Below are positions 14,725 to 23,069 of a stretch of 38,812 nt of DNA, one piece after another (within the stretch, counting starts at the first letter, position 1; each line of letters opens with the position of its first letter). Source of the DNA: an uncultured Christensenella sp. (lineage in GTDB: Bacteria; Bacillota; Clostridia; Christensenellales; Borkfalkiaceae); contig CAJKUC010000017.1 in the NCBI GenBank assembly GCA_905203015.1, positions 1 through 38,812 on the forward strand, given 5' to 3'. Made by a program: the position numbers and the translations under genes. A model generated the notes under the pieces. That model was not told the origin of the DNA, made no database searches, and saw only the letters and a program-made list of their open reading frames with translations.

Positions 14725-15918
14725 ATGGATAACAAAGAATTTTTTGCCGCTTTCGACGATCTTTGCAAGGAAAAGGGAATCAGTAAAGAGGAATTTATCG
14801 AAACGCTGAAAAACGCGTTGAATTCCGCATATAAAAAACAGTACGACGGCGGCGCGGAAGTGTTTGTGGATATCGATCCCGAAAAGGGCATCTTCGAGTG
14901 TAACGCCGTGCAGAAAGTGGTGGCGGAAGTGACGGATCGCGACAAGGAGATTTCCGTAGAAGAAGCGCAGGCGATCAATCCCGAATACCGCGAAGGCGAC
15001 GAGATCGTGCATACGTTTGTGCCGCAGGATTTCGGCAGAATCGCCGCACAGACGGCAAAGCAGGTGATTTTGCAGAAACTTCGCGAAAAGGAACGCGACA
15101 ATACGTTCTCCGCGATGTCTGATAAAGAGGGCGAATTGCTGGAAGCCACCGTGCGCAAGATCGACGATAAGAACGTGTACGTGGATTTCGCCGATCGCAA
15201 GATCGAAGGCGTGATGTTGCCGCAGGATCAGTCTCCTACGGAAACGTATGCGCCGAAAGACGTGATCAAGGTGTTTGTGCGCCGCGTGAAAAACGGCGGC
15301 AGAAATTCGCAGGTGCTGGTATCCCGCACCGCGCCCGGGCTTGTGAAAAAATTGTTTGAACAGCAGGTGCCCGAAATCGCGCAGGGGCTGGTGGAAGTGA
15401 AATCTGTTTCGCGCGAAGCGGGGCACAGAACGAAGATGGCGATTTATTCTTCCGATTCGAGGGTGGACGCCGTGGGCGCGTGCGTGGGCAATAAAGGCAG
15501 CCGCGTGAACGCCGTGGTGGAAGAACTCGGCGGAGAAAAAATCGATATTATCCCCTGGAGCGAAAATCCGCTTGAATTTATCGCGAAAGCGCTTTCCCCC
15601 GCGACGGTGATTTCCGTTACGCAGACGGGCGAAAAATCGGCGGTGGCGGTGGTGCCCGACGAAAAATTGTCGCTGGCAATCGGCAGAGACGGGCAGAACG
15701 CCCGCCTCGCGGCGCGCCTTACGGGCTGGAAAATCGACGTGAAAGATTATTCCACGGCGGAAAAGTTGGGGCTTCTTGCCTACGACGAAGAGACGAACGA
15801 AAATACGGAAGCGGAGCAGGAAAATCCGGAAGCGACTACGGATCCGACTGCGGAAGATAACGCCGCGGCGGAAACGAACGAACAGCCTTCTGCAGAGGAA
15901 GAAAAAACGGAAGAATAA
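14725..15918 (+). CDS. nusA: Transcription termination/antitermination factor NusA
   Basis: 397 residues. The N-terminal RNA-polymerase-binding domain (NKEFFAAFDDLCKEKGISKE) is followed by an S1 domain (about 130-200, ending VFVRRVKNGG) and two KH domains. KH1 carries VGACVGNKGSRVNAV and KH2 carries LAIGRDGQNARLAARLTGWKI. An acidic Glu/Asn/Thr tail of about 45 residues replaces the AR repeats of enterobacterial NusA, as in other Gram-positives. It modulates pausing and termination and coats rRNA transcripts. The ribosome site AGGAGTG precedes the ATG. The stop overlaps the next start by one base (TAATG). Confidence 0.96.
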   Translation: MDNKEFFAAFDDLCKEKGISKEEFIETLKNALNSAYKKQYDGGAEVFVDIDPEKGIFECNAVQKVVAEVTDRDKEISVEEAQAINPEYREGDEIVHTFVPQDFGRIAAQTAKQVILQKLREKERDNTFSAMSDKEGELLEATVRKIDDKNVYVDFADRKIEGVMLPQDQSPTETYAPKDVIKVFVRRVKNGGRNSQVLVSRTAPGLVKKLFEQQVPEIAQGLVEVKSVSREAGHRTKMAIYSSDSRVDAVGACVGNKGSRVNAVVEELGGEKIDIIPWSENPLEFIAKALSPATVISVTQTGEKSAVAVVPDEKLSLAIGRDGQNARLAARLTGWKIDVKDYSTAEKLGLLAYDEETNENTEAEQENPEATTDPTAEDNAAAETNEQPSAEEEKTEE

Positions 15919-16193
15919 TGGGAAAAATCGAACCGAAACGTATGTGCGTGGCATGCCGCGAGATGAAAGAAAAACGGGAAATGTTCCGCGTGGTGAAAAA
16001 CGCGGCGGGAGAAATTTTTGCGGATTTTTCTGGAAAGGCGGCGGGCAGAGGCGCGTATATCTGCAATAACGACGAGTGCGTGAAAAGGCTGAAAAAACAG
16101 CGTCTGTTAAACAAGGCGTTTTCCGCACCCGTTTCAGACGAAGTGTATCGGCGGATCGAAGAGGAAGTGCAATCACAAAATGCAAAACGTTGA
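15918..16193 (+). CDS. rnpM: YlxR/RnpM family RNA-binding protein (RNase P modulator)
   Basis: 91 residues with the family's Cys motif RMCVACREMKEK near the start and GRGAYIC in the middle. Members bind RNA, and the Bacillus protein is reported to bind RNase P RNA and slow its activity. It sits at its canonical place between nusA and ylxQ, overlapping nusA by 1 base and ylxQ by 14. Confidence 0.92.
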   Translation: MGKIEPKRMCVACREMKEKREMFRVVKNAAGEIFADFSGKAAGRGAYICNNDECVKRLKKQRLLNKAFSAPVSDEVYRRIEEEVQSQNAKR

Positions 16194-16566
16194 AAGCGGA
16201 CAGAACGAAGAGACGGCAAAGCAAACGGCGGACCGATCTTCCGAAAACAAAATCCGCGCCTATCTCGGTTTTTCGCTGAGAAATAAAACGCTCACACTCG
16301 GAACGGACGGGATCGAGGCGTTGAAAAAGGGAGTGCGGCTTCTGATTGCGGACGAAACGATCGGCGCGACGGCAAAAAAAAGGCTGATCGCCTGCGCGGC
16401 GGAAATGAAGTGCCCTTTATATCTGTATCGGGGCAACATCGGCGAATTTATATCGCGCCCTGCCGTGAAAGCGGCGGCGCTGAAAGATAAAAATCTGGCG
16501 GACGCGCTTGAAAAAACAGTGCGCGCAAACGAACAGTGGAAATTATATTCGGGAGGAGAAATCTGA
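16180..16566 (+). CDS. L7Ae/L30e-family ribosomal-like protein YlxQ
   Basis: 128 residues. After a ~25-residue polar extension comes the L7Ae fold: YLGFSLRNKTLTLGTDGIEALKKG, LLIADETIG and a helix up to VRANEQW. Homologues bind kink-turn RNA and are proposed accessory ribosomal proteins. It overlaps rnpM and is followed 4 bp later by infB. A GAGGAAG ribosome site lies inside the end of rnpM. Confidence 0.88.
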   Translation: MQNVESGQNEETAKQTADRSSENKIRAYLGFSLRNKTLTLGTDGIEALKKGVRLLIADETIGATAKKRLIACAAEMKCPLYLYRGNIGEFISRPAVKAAALKDKNLADALEKTVRANEQWKLYSGGEI

Positions 16567-16570
16567 ACTT

Positions 16571-19498
16571 ATGGCAAAAAAATACGAAAACCTGGAAAAC
16601 ATAACGGAATTACTCGGCGCGGGAAAACTGAAAACGGCGTCGGAGCGTTTGCTTTCCTCGGAAAAGGAACTTTCGGAAATCCTTAAAAAACTCACCGCGC
16701 TGGAAGAAGAAAAAGCGCGCGCGGAGGCCGAAGCCGCAGAAAAAGAGGCGGAAGAAAAACGGATAGCCGAAGCGGAAGAACAAGTTCGGAGAGAAGCGGA
16801 AGAGGCGAAGGCCGCCGCAGAAAAAGAAGCGGAGCAGGCGCGCGAAAAAGCCGAGGCGGAAAAGATCGCCGCAAAAGCGGCGGAAGAAGCCGCAGCGCAG
16901 AAGAAGCCGCAGCCGTCCGAAGAAAAGGCGGAAGCAAAAGAAGAAAAGTCGGCGGACGTCGCTCCCGTAAAGGCGCAGGAAACGAAGCCTGCGGAAGAAA
17001 AGGAAAAGGCACAGACGACCGCTCCCGCAGCGAAAGCGGAAAAAGGCGGAAAGAAGGCGGACGTCGCTTCCGAAGAAAAGGAAATAAAGCCCGCCGAAGA
17101 AAAAGCGGAAGAGAAAAAGCCCGCCGCTCCGGAAGAAACGAAAGCAGCGGAAGAAGCGGAAAAAACGGTGAAATCCGAACAGGCGGAAGGAAAGCCGCAG
17201 GCGGAAAAACCGTCGGAAAAGAAGGAAGAAAAAGCGGAAGAACCGAAAAAGCCCGCTACGCCTTCTTATATTGTGCGTAAGGCTTCCGACGGCCCCGTAA
17301 CGCCCGTCGCTCCCGTCACCCGTCCCGCAGGCGCGAAACGTCCTCCCATGCGCTTTGTGAACGGTCAGGCCGTTGGCGTGTACGTGGCAAAACCCGGCAC
17401 GGAAAACAACGATCGTCCGTCGTATCGCCCCGCAGGCGCGGGCGGCGCGGGCAGGCCTCGCGGCGACAAGCCGTTCCCTCCCCGTACGGGTGCGGGAAGC
17501 GCTCCGTTCAAGCCCCGCCAGAGCGCGGGAATTTCCGCCGCTCCCATTCTGCCGAAAGAAAATACGAAATCTCAGCCGAAGAAGAAATTCGAGAAAACGT
17601 ACGTTGAAAAACGCCCCGTTTCCCGTTATACGCTGCAGAAACAGCAGGGCATGACGGTGGAGGATTTCGACGAAGACAAGACGGGTTACAGAAAACTTCG
17701 TCTGCCAAAAAAGGCGAAAAAAGCGGATATTCCTACGATCAAAATCGATCATGCCGTAGTCACCACGCAGGAAATTCCCATCAAGGTGCTTTCCGAAAAA
17801 CTCGGCATTTCCGCCGTGGAGATCACGAAACGCCTGTTCAAAGAGGGCGTGATGAAGAGCATCAACGATTCGATCGATTACGAAAACGCGTTGATGATTG
17901 CCATGGACCTCGGAATCGACCTAGAATACAAGCCGGAAAAGACGGCGGAAGAAGTGTTGCTCGATACGGTGCAGGACGAAGACGAATCCAAATTGGTGAC
18001 GCGTGCGCCCGTAGTGACGGTGATGGGGCACGTCGATCACGGCAAAACGTCGCTTCTCGATAAAATCCGCTCCACGTCTGTGACGGAAGGCGAAGCGGGC
18101 GGAATCACGCAGAGTATCGGCGCGTACACGGTGACGGCAAAAGGCAAACAGATTACGTTTATCGATACCCCGGGGCATGCGGCGTTCACCGCGATGCGTG
18201 CGCGCGGTGCGAAAATCACCGATATCGTAGTGCTTGTAGTGGCGGCGGATGACGGTATCATGCCGCAGACGGTGGAGGCGATCAATCACGCGAAAGCGGC
18301 GAACGTGCCTATCATCGTGGCGATGAATAAAATGGATAAACCGGACGTGAATCCCGACAAAGTGAAACAGGGGCTTGTGGAAAACAACCTTGTTCCCGAA
18401 GAATGGGGCGGCGACGTAATGATCGTTCCCGTTTCGGCTAAGACGGGTATGGGGATCGACGCGTTGCTCGACGCAATCAACCTCGTGGCGGAAATGCAGG
18501 AACTGAAAGCGAATCCCGATCGCGAAGCGAAAGGCACGATCATCGAAGCGCGCCTCGATAAAGGAAAGGGCCCCGTGGCGAGCATTATCGTGCAGAACGG
18601 TACGTTGCATACGGGCGACAACATCCTTTCGGGAACGACGATGGGCAGAGTGCGCGCCATGTTCGACGATAAAGGCCGCCCCGTGAAATCCGCGGGCCCT
18701 TCGATGGCGGTATCCGTGCTCGGCCTCGAAGACGTGCCGAATGCGGGCGACAGTATCGTGGCTGTGGATCAGAGCCTGATGAAACAGGTGCAGGAAGAAC
18801 GCAAGAACAAAGAACGCGAAAGCATGATCAAAGAGCAGAGCCGCGTAACGCTGGACGACGTATTCGCGCAGGTGGAAGAGGGTAAACTGAAGAATCTGAA
18901 CCTCATCATCAAGGCGGACGTGCAGGGCAGCGTGGAAGCGGTGAAGCAGTCTTTGGAAAAAATGTCGAACGAAGAAGTCCGCGTGAAAGTGATTCACGCG
19001 CAGGCAGGCGCGATCAACGAAAGCGATATCATGCTGGCGGAATCGGCAAACGCGATCGTGATCGGCTTCAACGTGCGCCCCGACGCAAAGGCGAAAAAAC
19101 TGGCGGAATCGTCGAAAGTGGACGTGCGTATGTACCGTATTATTTACGAACTCATCGACGATATAGAAGCCGCGCTTAAAGGCATGCTTACGCCCAAAAC
19201 GCAGGACGTTCTTACGGGAAAATGCGAAGTACGTCAGACGTTCCAGATTACCGGCGTCGGCACGGTGGCGGGCTGCTACGTTACGGAAGGCAAGATCGTA
19301 CGCGGCGGAAAACTGCGTATTTACCGCGACGATATCATGATCTGCGAAGGCGGCGTGAAGCAGTTGAAACGTTTCAAAGACGACGTGAAAGAAGTGAATT
19401 ACGGCTATGAATGCGGCTGCGCGATCAACGGCTTCAACGAAATCCGCGTCGGCGATATTATCGAATGTTACGTTACGGAGGAGATCAAAGCGGAATGA
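16571..19498 (+). CDS. infB: Translation initiation factor IF-2
   Basis: 975 residues from the ATG at 16571, with GGAGGAG upstream. An earlier in-frame start at 16508 lies inside ylxQ and is rejected. The first ~250 residues are a very charged Glu/Lys/Ala coiled-coil region, followed by a Pro/Arg/Gly-rich linker to about 355. IF2-N follows (IKVLSEKLGISAVEITKRLF). The G domain carries GHVDHGKT, DTPGH and NKMD, with SAKTG closing it. Domains II to IV follow, with the C-terminal fMet-tRNA-binding part (GKCEVRQTF). It places initiator tRNA on the 30S subunit with GTP. Its stop overlaps the rbfA start by 4 bp (ATGA). Confidence 0.97.
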   Translation: MAKKYENLENITELLGAGKLKTASERLLSSEKELSEILKKLTALEEEKARAEAEAAEKEAEEKRIAEAEEQVRREAEEAKAAAEKEAEQAREKAEAEKIAAKAAEEAAAQKKPQPSEEKAEAKEEKSADVAPVKAQETKPAEEKEKAQTTAPAAKAEKGGKKADVASEEKEIKPAEEKAEEKKPAAPEETKAAEEAEKTVKSEQAEGKPQAEKPSEKKEEKAEEPKKPATPSYIVRKASDGPVTPVAPVTRPAGAKRPPMRFVNGQAVGVYVAKPGTENNDRPSYRPAGAGGAGRPRGDKPFPPRTGAGSAPFKPRQSAGISAAPILPKENTKSQPKKKFEKTYVEKRPVSRYTLQKQQGMTVEDFDEDKTGYRKLRLPKKAKKADIPTIKIDHAVVTTQEIPIKVLSEKLGISAVEITKRLFKEGVMKSINDSIDYENALMIAMDLGIDLEYKPEKTAEEVLLDTVQDEDESKLVTRAPVVTVMGHVDHGKTSLLDKIRSTSVTEGEAGGITQSIGAYTVTAKGKQITFIDTPGHAAFTAMRARGAKITDIVVLVVAADDGIMPQTVEAINHAKAANVPIIVAMNKMDKPDVNPDKVKQGLVENNLVPEEWGGDVMIVPVSAKTGMGIDALLDAINLVAEMQELKANPDREAKGTIIEARLDKGKGPVASIIVQNGTLHTGDNILSGTTMGRVRAMFDDKGRPVKSAGPSMAVSVLGLEDVPNAGDSIVAVDQSLMKQVQEERKNKERESMIKEQSRVTLDDVFAQVEEGKLKNLNLIIKADVQGSVEAVKQSLEKMSNEEVRVKVIHAQAGAINESDIMLAESANAIVIGFNVRPDAKAKKLAESSKVDVRMYRIIYELIDDIEAALKGMLTPKTQDVLTGKCEVRQTFQITGVGTVAGCYVTEGKIVRGGKLRIYRDDIMICEGGVKQLKRFKDDVKEVNYGYECGCAINGFNEIRVGDIIECYVTEEIKAE

Positions 19499-19926
19499 AA
19501 GTTTCGAGAACTTCGCGTCTGAACGGCGAATATCAGAAAGAAATCAGCGCGATCGTTTCGGGCAAACTGAAAAATCGCGATCCGCGCCTTACGGGGCTGA
19601 TTTCCATAACGGAAGCGGACGTTGCGCCCGATCTGAAAACGGCGAATATTTACGTGAGCATTTTTTCGCCTTCCGAGGACAGAAAAAAACTCGATTTTCA
19701 GATTCTGAAAGAGAACGCGGCTTTTATCCGTCACGAACTCTCGCAGGTGATGCGGATGCGCACCGTTCCCGTGCTTACTTTCCGCCTGGACGAGAGCATG
19801 GAATACGGCTCTAAAATGGACGAATTGTTTAAAAAAATACACGAGAACGAATCTTCTTCGTCGTCTTTGCACGGCGGAACGGGTGAACAATCCGAAGCCG
19901 CGGAAAAGAACGGAAATGAAAAATAA
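19495..19926 (+). CDS. rbfA: Ribosome-binding factor A
   Basis: 143 residues from the ATG at 19495, overlapping infB; an earlier frame start is within infB. The KH-like fold is visible in RLNGEYQKEISAIVSGKL, ITEADVAPDLKTANIYVSIF and RHELSQVMRMRTVPVLTFRLDESMEYG (two segments). A Ser/Glu-rich tail of ~25 residues is extra. It supports 16S 5' end maturation on the 30S subunit. nrnA follows 8 bp later. Confidence 0.94.
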   Translation: MKVSRTSRLNGEYQKEISAIVSGKLKNRDPRLTGLISITEADVAPDLKTANIYVSIFSPSEDRKKLDFQILKENAAFIRHELSQVMRMRTVPVLTFRLDESMEYGSKMDELFKKIHENESSSSSLHGGTGEQSEAAEKNGNEK

Positions 19927-19934
19927 GGATAGAT

Positions 19935-20930
19935 ATGACGGATATTTTACGTTTTTTTACGAGTGATGAGCGGGCGTTTTTCGAGCGTACCGCCCGCGCT
20001 TTTTTACGGGCGAAAAAAATCGCCGTCGTCACGCATATGCGCCCGGACGGCGACGCTTTCGGCAGCGCGCTTTCTCTCACCGCCGCGCTTCGTTCGCTCG
20101 GCAAAGATTGCGCGGTGTGCGACGAATCGGGCGTGCCCGCGAATCTCGCGTTTATAAAAGAATCGGCGTGGATACAAAATACTCTTCCCGAAGACGCGGA
20201 AATTTACGTGGCGGCAGATTGCGCCGACATCGCGCGGCTCGGCGCGCTTGACGAATCCTTTCGGAAAGCGGCGAAGAACGCGCTGACGGTGAATATCGAT
20301 CACCACGTATCGAACACTCGTTTCGCAAAGGAAAATTTCGTGCGCGTATGTTCGGCGAATTGTATGAACATGCTGGGATTGATTTTGACGATGGGCGTTA
20401 CAATCGACGAAACGATCGCGGATTTGCTGCTTACGGGGCTGCTTACCGATTCGGGCGATTTCGCGCACGACGACGTAACGGAAGAGACGTTTGCGGCGGC
20501 GGCGTATCTCACCGCCTGCGGCGCGCACGTATCGGCACTGCAATACGAATTGTTCCGCCGTCAATCCAAAGCGCGCGCGTTGCTTTTCGGCGACGTTATG
20601 AGCAGGATGAAATTCGATTTCGACGATCGCTTCGCCTATATCGTCACCACGCAGGAGGCGATGAAACGCGTGGGCGCGGACGCAAGCGCGACGGAAGGCT
20701 TCGTGGATTTTCCGCTTCGCGTGGAAAGCGTGGAAATCAGCGCGTCCGTTATGGAAGTGAAAAAAGGGCAGTATAAGATTTCTCTTCGCTCGAAATCGTA
20801 CGCCGACATGAATAAACTTGCCGCGACGTTCGGCGGCGGCGGGCACGTTCGCGCGGCGGGCTGTATGCTCTGCGGGGATCTGTACGACGTGCTGGACAGG
20901 CTTTCGTATGCCGTTTCGCAGTATTTATAA
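19935..20930 (+). CDS. nrnA: DHH-family bifunctional oligoribonuclease/pAp phosphatase
   Basis: 331 residues. DHH domain metal ligands are His34, Asp38 and Asp40 (THMRPDGDAFGS), Asp96 region (AADCAD), Asp122-His123-His124 (IDHHVS) and Asp172 (LTDSGD). The DHHA1 domain ends with GGGGHVRAAGC at 300-310. The enzyme degrades nanoRNA and 3'-phosphoadenosine 5'-phosphate using Mn2+. An AAGGA ribosome site precedes it. In many Clostridia truB and ribF come next. Here the operon stops and an unrelated gene follows. Confidence 0.93.
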   Translation: MTDILRFFTSDERAFFERTARAFLRAKKIAVVTHMRPDGDAFGSALSLTAALRSLGKDCAVCDESGVPANLAFIKESAWIQNTLPEDAEIYVAADCADIARLGALDESFRKAAKNALTVNIDHHVSNTRFAKENFVRVCSANCMNMLGLILTMGVTIDETIADLLLTGLLTDSGDFAHDDVTEETFAAAAYLTACGAHVSALQYELFRRQSKARALLFGDVMSRMKFDFDDRFAYIVTTQEAMKRVGADASATEGFVDFPLRVESVEISASVMEVKKGQYKISLRSKSYADMNKLAATFGGGGHVRAAGCMLCGDLYDVLDRLSYAVSQYL

Positions 20931-21019
20931 ATATCTTATAAATGCTTTGCGGAGTTGAATCGTAAAATCGCGGGGTAATGGCCGCATACAATAAAATATA
21001 TCGAAAATCAAAGAAATTG

Positions 21020-21053
21020 TATCGGGAAACATATAGACTTGTGTTTCCCGATA
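21020..21053. repeat. 12-bp inverted repeat upstream of the GH109-like gene
   Basis: TATCGGGAAACA (21020-21031) and TGTTTCCCGATA (21042-21053) are perfect complements separated by 10 bp. There is no T run, so it is a poor terminator. It overlaps the -35 region of the promoter at 21034-21062, so it looks like an operator with half-sites two helical turns apart. Confidence 0.7.
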
Positions 21054-21062
21054 GTTTATAAT
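21034..21062 (+). promoter_or_regulatory. Promoter of the GH109-like gene
   Basis: TAGACT (21034-21039), a 17-bp spacer and TATAAT (21057-21062). The -35 is weak and buried in the inverted repeat at 21020-21053, which fits repression. Confidence 0.55.
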
Positions 21063-21168
21063 AATAGCGATAACGGAGAGATAAGGCTTTTTTTGTTATC
21101 AGGTAAAGAAAAAGCGCGAAGCGTATGCGTTACTGCTTTGCGATATAAAATCGGAGGAAACTTTCGGT

Positions 21169-22467
21169 ATGAAAAAAGTGAAAGTGGGCATGATCGGGCT
21201 CGGGCAACGCGGAATGGGGCTCTTGGGATCGATTCTCGCATGCGACGAAGCGGACGTTGTGGCGGTGTGCGACGTGTATGAAGATCGGAGAGCCGACGGC
21301 GCGAAATTCGTGAAAGAAAAACGGGGCGTCGACGTGAAAATATACGAAGATTACCGCGCGCTGATCGACGATAAAAACGTGGAAGCGGTGGTAATCGCCA
21401 CTTCGTGGGATGAACACACGCGTATGGCGGTGTATTCGATGAAAGCGGGAAAATATACGGCGGTGGAAGTTGCAGGGGCTTATGATCTGGAAGATTGCTG
21501 GCAACTCGTGCGTACATACGAAGAGACGAAAACGCCGATCATGATGCTGGAAAATTGTTGTTTCGATCGTTTTGAATTGCTTTCCACATCGCTTGTCCGT
21601 TCGGGAAAACTCGGGAAAATCGTATATTGCCACGGCGCATACGCGCACGAATTGCGCGGCGAAGTGCTCGGCGGAAACGTCAATCGTCATTATCGGCTGA
21701 AAAATTACGAATTGAGAAACTGCGAAAATTATCCCACGCACGAACTCGGGCCGATCGCGAAAGTGCTGAATATCAATCGCGGCAATAAAATGTTGTCGCT
21801 CACATCCGTCGCCACGAAGAGTTGGGGGCTGACGGAGTGTGCGAAAAGCGACCGTTCGCCCGATCCGTCGTTGAAAGATACGGAATTTGCGCAGGGCGAT
21901 ATCGTCGTCACCACGATCACGTGCGCGGGCGGAGAAGTGATCACGCTTCGCCTCGATACGTCGTTGCCCCGTTGCTATTCGCGCGAATTTACGGTGCGCG
22001 GCACGAAAGGGCTTTGCGAACAGGATACGAATATGGTGCTTCTGGAAACGGATAAATTTCTGCACGACGATTACGAGGCGATTAAAACGGTGGAAAAGCA
22101 CATGAATTGCGCCGAGGAATATAAGGAATATCTGCCTGAAATCTGGCGCGATATGACGGAAGAAGAAAAAACGCTCGGACACGGCGGCATGGATTATCTT
22201 GAATTCAAAGCCTTTTTCAAAGCGGTGCTCGAAGGAACGGAAATGCCTATCGACGTATACGATATGGCGGCATGGATGGCGATTACGCCTCTTTCCGAAC
22301 AGTCGATCGCGCACGGCGGTATGCCGCAGGCGATTCCCGATTTCACTCGCGGAAAATGGATGTATCGTCCCACGCTCGACGTTACGCCTCTTCCCGGCGC
22401 GGAAGAAGCCGGGAAAAACGCGGACAAAGCAGAAATGAAAAACGCGCTCGGCTATTCGCGCGGCTGA
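21169..22467 (+). CDS. Gfo/Idh/MocA oxidoreductase-fold protein, GH109-like glycosidase
   Basis: 432 residues. The N-terminal Rossmann fold opens VKVGMIGLGQRGMGLLGS, a dinucleotide-binding loop, and continues through VVAVCDVYEDR. The C-terminal domain contains PTHELGPIAKVLNINRGNKM and HGGMDYLEF. These resemble family GH109, enzymes that remove alpha-N-acetylgalactosamine by a transient NAD+-dependent oxidation rather than classical hydrolysis. No Tat signal is present, unlike many GH109 members, so this one is cytoplasmic. GGAGG precedes the ATG, a promoter with an operator-like repeat lies at 21020-21062, and a terminator lies at 22551-22595. It may alternatively be an ordinary sugar dehydrogenase. 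Confidence 0.75.
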   Translation: MKKVKVGMIGLGQRGMGLLGSILACDEADVVAVCDVYEDRRADGAKFVKEKRGVDVKIYEDYRALIDDKNVEAVVIATSWDEHTRMAVYSMKAGKYTAVEVAGAYDLEDCWQLVRTYEETKTPIMMLENCCFDRFELLSTSLVRSGKLGKIVYCHGAYAHELRGEVLGGNVNRHYRLKNYELRNCENYPTHELGPIAKVLNINRGNKMLSLTSVATKSWGLTECAKSDRSPDPSLKDTEFAQGDIVVTTITCAGGEVITLRLDTSLPRCYSREFTVRGTKGLCEQDTNMVLLETDKFLHDDYEAIKTVEKHMNCAEEYKEYLPEIWRDMTEEEKTLGHGGMDYLEFKAFFKAVLEGTEMPIDVYDMAAWMAITPLSEQSIAHGGMPQAIPDFTRGKWMYRPTLDVTPLPGAEEAGKNADKAEMKNALGYSRG

Positions 22468-22550
22468 AAATTACAACGTCTGCATGCGAGCGGAAATACA
22501 GCCGCCGCTTTGCTTTCAAGCGCGGCAAAACGAAATGCTGAAAATGCAAT

Positions 22551-22595
22551 CGCCGATCTTCCGATTTACGATTTTAGGACGATCGGCGTTTTTTT
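22551..22595 (+). terminator. Terminator of the GH109-like gene
   Basis: Stem CGCCGATC (22551-22558) / GATCGGCG (22581-22588) with a 22-nt loop and a run of seven T's. Confidence 0.8.
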
Positions 22596-22767
22596 GCGCT
22601 TTTATAAATCGTGCGGAAAAATTGCGGTGCGGCTGCGAAAGAAATATTATTTTTGTTTTGAGCCTTTTAAGATTTTAAAAAAAGGAGAATTTTCTTTTTT
22701 TTCGTTCTTTGTCAGAAATCATAACAAAAAAAATTATGAAAAAATGCGAAAACCGCGCCGCAAACGT
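22596..22767. other. Non-coding spacer before the RNA promoter
   Basis: AT-rich sequence with homopolymer tracts. No ORF with start signals and no strong hairpin. Confidence 0.5.
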
Positions 22768-22796
22768 TTGACAAGCACTGAATTATGCGCTATAAT
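22768..22796 (+). promoter_or_regulatory. Perfect consensus promoter of the structured RNA
   Basis: TTGACA 22768-22773, exactly 17 bp, then TATAAT 22791-22796. Initiation is expected at about 22801-22803. Confidence 0.9.
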
Positions 22797-22801
22797 TTTT
22801 A

Positions 22802-22986
22802 GCGGGGTTGGGAAAACCCGTTTATTTTTTGTCTTATGGTTAGCGGTTGCTAACCGCCTGTGCCGTCCCGACGGTTTCCGCAACACCTCGGGACGGATAA
22901 AGGGCAAAACAACGGGTAAAATCACGGCAAAAAAGAAAAAATCGCGGGATCGTACATAAAAGTTAGCATATGCTAACTTAGTTTTT
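22802..22986 (+). ncRNA. Structured non-coding RNA (~185 nt), possibly raiA-type
   Basis: A perfect promoter feeds a GC-rich, strongly folded segment with no usable ORF and its own terminator. Visible stems are CGGG..TT/AACCCG (22803-22820), GGTTAGC/GCTAACC with loop GGTT (22838-22855), CCGTCCCG/CGGGACGG (22863-22870 with 22889-22896) and the terminal AAGTTAGC/GCTAACTT stem (22960-22979) with T5. CCCG plus TTTTTTG (22817-22831) can also pair with CAAAAAA and CGGG (about 22928-22948), closing the molecule. The size, layout and several blocks remind me of the raiA-motif RNA of Clostridia, a large conserved RNA often near hpf/secA. secA-prfB lies 9 kb downstream. That identification is from memory; the RNA call itself rests on the sequence. 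Confidence 0.7.
22960..22986 (+). terminator. Terminator of the structured RNA, a 20-bp perfect palindrome
   Basis: AAGTTAGCATATGCTAACTT (22960-22979) followed by AG and T5 (22982-22986). It shares GTTAGC-N4-GCTAAC with the internal stem at 22838-22855. It could also be a DNA operator in front of the ABC genes, for which I see no separate good promoter. Confidence 0.65.
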
Positions 22987-23069
22987 CCGAAACTGTCGTG
23001 CGCGGTAAACAGCGTAGTTATTATATATTAAAAAATTATAGAAAATTACAGAAAAGGAGAGGCATTGAA

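Noticed and set aside
14458..16224. 588-codon minus-strand frame opposite nusA and neighbours
   Set aside because: Arg/His/Phe-rich shadow of conserved genes on the plus strand. The same holds for long antisense frames at 16610-17752, 17921-18997 and 21130-22314.
16508..16570. Earlier in-frame start for infB
   Set aside because: It lies inside ylxQ and has no ribosome site, whereas 16571 has GGAGGAG.
22510..22959. 149-codon ORF across the GH109-like terminator and the RNA promoter
   Set aside because: It runs through a terminator, a promoter and strong RNA stems, has no ribosome site, and has a composition of basic and homopolymer residues unlike a real protein.
22802..22986. 6S RNA or tmRNA
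   Set aside because: No long central-bubble rod for 6S, and no tRNA-like ends or tag-coding frame for tmRNA.
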